DNA from: Podospora pseudoanserina
Lineage: Eukaryota; Ascomycota; Sordariomycetes; Sordariales; Podosporaceae
Reading direction: 5' to 3'
Assembly: GCF_035222485.1 (NCBI RefSeq)
Contig: NC_085923.1
Coordinates: 1,860,001-1,924,000 of the forward strand
DNA length: 64,000 nt
Shown here: positions 59,432 to 64,000 of the stretch, piece after piece
Layout: the number at the start of each line of letters is the position of its first letter
Position numbering within the stretch: the stretch's first letter is position 1
Notes under the pieces: generated by a model
The model's input: only the letters and a program-made list of their open reading frames with translations
What the model was told of the DNA's origin: nothing
The model's database searches: none
Translations under genes and position numbers: made by a program

Positions 59432-62400
59432 ATGGACGTCACAAAACCAGACCCGGATGCCGAGGGTGTCGTCATGCAACAGAGTTATCCCTCGCCTATG
59501 GTCGACAGCGCCGATGCCCAGTACTACCAGCTTGCCAACCACCGCGAACACGATGGGCAGATGGCTGCTCATCAAGGGGGGCAAGAGGTGCCGGATGGAT
59601 TGCCGAACTTGACGGCGCATCAGGAGCATCATGAGCACGAGGAACATCACGATTTGCATGAGCTTCAAGAGCTGCAGGAGCCACCTGCACCGCAGCAGCA
59701 TGATTCGAGGCCACAGGTCAGCGCGGATGAGCTTCAGCTTGCGGCTCAGTTGACGCAGGGCTTGACGCAGGGGATGAACCAGATGATGGCGCCGGCTGAT
59801 ATGGCGACTGTGGAGAGCGAGGTGCAGGAACAGCAACCGTTGCCGCAGCAGCTGGGGGAGGAACATCAGCAGCATCAGCAGCAGCAAGCGGAGGTGCAAG
59901 CTCCATCGGTGCCGAACCTTCAGGAGCAGCTCGAGGCTTCGCTTCAGAATCATGAGCGGGAACTGCAAAATCAGAATCATAATCTTCAGAACCAGAACCA
60001 TGAGCATGAGCTCCAGGATCACAACCACGAGCTTCAGGGTCATGAACATGAACTCCAGGCTCATAACCATGAGCTGCAGAACCATGGCCTTCAGGTTGAG
60101 AATGTGATGCCGCATCATGAGCAGACTCAGACACAGCACCATTTTCCTCAGAATCCGCCGCCGCCGCCACATCTCCCGACGCATTTGTCTATGGAGCACA
60201 TGCCCAGTGTGCACCCGACATATCAGATGCCGGATAATACTCCGCCAAGGAAGCGATCCAAGGTATCTCGGGCCTGTGATGAGTGTAGGAGGAAGAAGAT
60301 CAAGTGTGATGCGCAGTCGGAAGCGAGTGAACAGGCGTGTTCGAATTGTCGAAGGTCTAGTGCTCAGTGTCTGTTCAGTCGGGTGCCTCAGAAGCGTGGT
60401 CCGAGTAAAGGGTAAGTAATCCGTCATGCTAATTAGGATACATGGACAAGGCTGACATGTAGTAGGTACATCAAAGAACTGGCCGACAGGATCAACTCCA
60501 TCGAAGGGAAGCTCAACAGCAATGTGGCTGCTGACGGGTTGGAAGATACCACCCGCAGGTCATCCTCTGAGGCCTTTGCCTCCCCAGTCCTGGGTGACGA
60601 CGGTCGGAAGCGTCCGTTTTCGAGCATCTCAGCCGATCCCTACGCTACGGCTGCTTCTCCAAATCGTATCCCAACCACATATGGTACCGAACACAGGCCA
60701 ATATTACCCTATGTTCACCCAGACTTTAGGCCGCCGAATCCAGCCAGCGCGAATGATTTGGCGCTGAAGACTATGCCCCCTTTGCCTACCTTTCCTTCGG
60801 GCAACGAGTTAGGTCTACAGTCTCAGACAGCAGATGGGTTGATGGATTCAATATCACCCAATGGAACCACTGGTCAAAGTCATCAACCTGACCACCAGCA
60901 GCAGCAGCAGCAGCAGCAGCAACTTCCCGAAATCGATGACGCGACCTTTGATAAATATCTCGAGGCTATTCACCCTACGTTTCCTGTTTTGGCTTCTACA
61001 AAGGCTCGTGTACAGTCATTACTCTGGCAAGCGAGTTTTCCATTACAAAATGCCTTCCACCAGGCTTTCTTTGCAATGATACGGCCTTTCTCACCAGAAG
61101 TTCCAGGAGGGGATTTGATGGTAGCCAGTCGGCTTCTTTCCGCCGAACTCGCTCAAGGGGGGAGGTCACCGCCAGAGGATTTACTCACGTTGCAGGGGTT
61201 AGTAATGTTGATTATTGCTTATGACTGCCAGGGTGTGTTAGCTGGAACTGCAAAATGGAAGAATGGGGTCTTCGGACAAGCGGTTGGTCTGGGGTGGGCG
61301 ATGGGGTTGCATACGAGGCGGGTGCCGGAGGTGGAGGAGGAGGGGTTTGATCCGAACAGTGATGATAATGTTGGGTTGAGGGCGTGGTGGGTGCTGGTTA
61401 CGTTGGACAGGTGGGATGCGGCGGGGAGGGGGAGGCCGACGTTTATGCCGAATGACACGGTTGTTGTGTTGCCTGGGTTGAAGGCGGTGGTTGGGGAGGG
61501 GGTGTGGGAGCTTATAAGTGAGTTGCACTGTGCCGTTTCTTGAGGGGGGTTATGGACTAACATGTGGACAGGACTTTCACACGTGCTGGGCTTCTTAATC
61601 CCTACGATCTCCACAAGGAGAAACTCTCTCGATCCCTTTACGGCTTCGGCATCACTCGTCATGGCGGAGAACTATGCCCTTATGGCAGCGGAGATGGTGA
61701 GGCTGGCGTTTCCAACGGGGGCGGTTAGCACTGGCCCTGTGGTGCAAATGGCCTATTGGCATATTCAACTCTTACGGCAGCTGGCGGGTGCCTCTCGCGT
61801 ACCGTTGCGGATTTTGGAGGCGTGTAAGAGCCAGGTATCGCTGCTGGCGAATAATCACGAGGTTGTTTGTCCTTTGACGCATCACTTTTTGGGACTGGTA
61901 GGAGTGGCGCTTGTGGAGCTGGGAAGGGTAAAGGAAACGGAAGGGGAGGCAGGGGAGTTGGTGGGGTATCTGTTGGAGTATAGGATTGCGGCTTCGAGTT
62001 GGAATGAAGAGGTTAGGAGAGGGTTGGAAGGGGTGAGGAGGGGGAAGGGGTTGAGGCGGTTGGCGGAGTTGGCTACGGGGGATGGGCAGGGGAGAGGGGA
62101 GATGGGGAGGGTTTTGGGGGAAGGGTATTTATCTTTTTGGGAGAGGAGTGATGAGGAGGGCCGTGTAGAAGAGGCAGAGGGGCATGGTCAGCAGGAGGAG
62201 CAGCAGCATCATGGGGAGGTACAGCAGCCCGAGGCCCCACTACAGGAGGCCCAGCAAGGACAACAGGAGGATGTGGTCATGCATGATGAGCCGGATCCTG
62301 GGCAGGCACAACGAGCGCAGGAGGATGAGGAGAGAGCTGCTCATGCTGCTGCTGTTGCGGCTGTTGCTGCTATCAACAGTGCTGGCTTGTCTGCTGCTGG

Positions 62401-62566
62401 CGAGGCGGAGACGATTCCTGCTCCGGTTGGGGAAGGTGGTGTGTCTAAGACGGAAGAGCAGCAGTTACAATCTCACCCGCAGGTAGAAGGAGGGCAACAA
62501 GGAGGGGATATTGGGTTGGGACTGCAGATGGCGTTGGGGGTGGCTCCACCGCCGGCGGCTGTTTAG
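59432..62566 (+). CDS. Zn2Cys6 transcription factor, Rgt1-like DNA-binding region, three exons
   Basis: Exons 59432-60411, 60466-61517 and 61572-62566 give 1008 residues. The binuclear zinc cluster is SRACDECRRKKIKCD followed by ACSNCRRSSAQC at about residues 280-312. It is followed by SRVPQKRGPSKG/YIKELADRI, the linker seen in Rgt1-type glucose regulators; the second intron border falls within it. The N-terminal 270 residues are very rich in Gln and His, including an array of about eight imperfect HELQxHN-type units. The middle (FDKYLEAIHPTFPVL onward) is a fungal transcription factor domain with the WWVLVTLDRWDAAGRGRP motif. The tail is Gln/Glu/Ala-rich. Nuclear; likely controls sugar or carbon genes, which is inference from the linker alone. 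Confidence 0.9.
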
Positions 62567-63630
62567 GATGGTAATGATGCTGATGGGGCAGAGGTAGTGG
62601 ATTGGAGTTTCTGGTATAATATGAATGTTTAGTCATTGCGGAGGGGGCGGCGGTTGGTGAAAAAGTATATATACCAAGAGCGAGGGATAGCGCCGAGGCG
62701 CGGTATTGAGTGTAGGTTAGGAGAATACATCATACCCTTTTGTTTGTGTTTTTACTGTTAGTCTTATTGAATGATGAGAAGATGCTAGGTCGTATGAGGA
62801 TGAGGATCATCATTGATGATGTCCCCACTTGAACCCCGTCGTGTATCTGTTGGTCTGATTCGCAAGGGACTGTAAGGAGGTAGGTTGGAAGTTGCTTTCA
62901 GTTTAAGGTTACCTTTTCAAGATATCAGTCGCAGTCTTTATCGTTGAGCGACCCTACCTACCTACCAGAAAACGATGATGACAGTATTATCGGTGCAACC
63001 AAAAGCTGTAGCAAACCAGGCGAGATAACCCCCCCAGCGGCAACACCACCCCTAAACTCCCCCAATCCCACCTGGATTCTCCATCCCACCTCAAGAAGCC
63101 GACGTCGTCCAAATAAGCTTTTCCCAACGCGACAAAAAAAGCCAATGACAACTTGTCACCAATCCCCCCCGAGTAATGTTAGAGACCAGGGGGGCCAACA
63201 AATCCCATTTAGTTCCATTCCAAGAAACCAGACATTGAGACGACGGCGAGAGAAAATAGCTCTTCTGTTCTCTCTGTTCCAAAAGCTCCAATTAAACCCC
63301 AACTCCTCCCTAGTCGTTTCAGTTGCCTGGGCCTCCCCAAATTTCCTGATCTGCATCCATCACCAAAAAAGACAACAGCATATATTTACCAACCAAAAGA
63401 AAAGATATATATATATATTCCCCGACGCAAAACAAAAAACTCACCTTGCATGACATTTTTTTGATGGCACCATCACCTCCCAAGCTAGCACAAGAAATCC
63501 GAGGCGACGGAGCGTACATTGTACCATCTCCACACACCCTATTATCACACACCCCACCCTGCCTCCCTCTTGCTTGCCCGTGTCAGGCAAACGAAAAATT
63601 CACCAACCAAACCAATCCAAGGGAAAAATT
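62567..63630. other. Intergenic, nothing recognised
   Basis: 3' flank of the Zn2Cys6 gene and 5' flank of the partial gene at the right edge. TACC repeats at about 62953-62966 and an AT run at about 63406-63418. Confidence 0.45.
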
Positions 63631-64000
63631 ATGTGCATGCAGAAAGACAAAGTCTGGTTAGAGTGCAATCACCGCGCCTTTTTTCGCTTCGAGCCCTGCG
63701 CCAGGCTCGGCCACGGCTGCTTCGGTGCCGGCGGCGACCACGACGAGGTGCACGTGCAAGATATCTGCGCAGACTGCAAGAGAAAAGACCCCAACCCTGC
63801 CGCCCGCGAGGCCGAGAGGGTGAGGAGGGAGATGGAGCTGCACGCTAGGAGGGCGGAGGAAGAGCGTGTTGCGCAGATCAAAAGGCTTCAGATTGAGGCT
63901 AGGAGGAGGGCAGAGGATGCGAAGAGAAAGCAGGAGGAGGAAGCGCTCAAGTTGGCGAGGAGAAGGGAGAGGGAAAGGCGGCAGCTGGAGAAGCAGGTTG
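63631..64000 (+). CDS. Third small Cys/His-module protein with charged helical tail, cut by the window edge
   Basis: Open frame of 123 codons running off the right edge, starting MCMQKDKVWLECNHRAF. The next residues, RFEPCARLGHGCFGAGGDHD and EVHVQDICADCKRKD, match copies A and B at 17979 and 19047 in every Cys and His position. Instead of ending in a short basic tail, it continues into a Glu/Arg/Lys-rich helix (REAERVRREMELHARRAEEE and on) that reads as a coiled coil. The start matches copy B's MCVQ. There is no intron at the site where copy B has one. It shows that the Cys/His module can stand at the head of a larger protein. Function unknown. Confidence 0.75.
   Translation, partial: MCMQKDKVWLECNHRAFFRFEPCARLGHGCFGAGGDHDEVHVQDICADCKRKDPNPAAREAERVRREMELHARRAEEERVAQIKRLQIEARRRAEDAKRKQEEEALKLARRRERERRQLEKQV

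Overview
The window comes from the genome of a filamentous ascomycete, most likely a Sordariomycete close to Sordariales. The evidence is genes with short 42-120 nt GT-AG introns carrying CTAAC-type branch sites, an intron-bearing tRNA-Leu, a copper-fist regulator, a Zn2Cys6 regulator, a two-domain glyoxalase I with a mitochondrial leader, and heme A synthase. No viral, LTR-element or transposon coding sequence was recognised. Exon joins below were worked out by hand from splice motifs, reading phase and protein continuity.

Layout. 0-3.3 kb: a run of splice motifs with two apparent small introns (750-960), then a ketopantoate reductase gene (minus). 3.3-13 kb: almost 10 kb with no supported gene. 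13-14.7 kb: copper-fist transcription factor (plus). 18-19.3 kb: two neighbouring copies of a small Cys/His-rich gene (minus), one apparently whole and spliced, one apparently damaged. 23.3-30.8 kb: heme A synthase (minus), a DxxxD-type cation diffusion facilitator (minus) and a ZIP transporter (plus), the last two head to head. 32-33.5 kb: a degenerate protein kinase. 34.6-38.6 kb: a zinc alcohol dehydrogenase and a Ser-rich protein of unknown function. 39.3-44.1 kb (minus): a Roadblock-like protein interrupted by a 47-unit hexanucleotide array, a weak hypothetical ORF, and an 877-residue acidic protein of unknown function. 45.4-52.8 kb (plus): a CNNM/Mam3-type membrane protein, glyoxalase I and D-3-phosphoglycerate dehydrogenase. 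53 kb: tRNA-Leu(AAG). 54.6-62.6 kb (plus): a long coiled-coil protein and an Rgt1-like Zn2Cys6 regulator. The right edge cuts a third member of the small Cys/His family, here fused to a charged helical tail.

How the genes fit together. Several genes concern metals: the copper-fist factor, a probable Mn exporter (CDF), a ZIP importer, a CNNM protein, and Cox15, which makes the heme A used by the copper-dependent cytochrome oxidase. This may be chance, as fungal genomes are seldom arranged by function. The least explained features are the three-copy Cys/His module (18.0, 19.1 and 63.6 kb) and the frame-breaking hexamer array inside the Roadblock gene.
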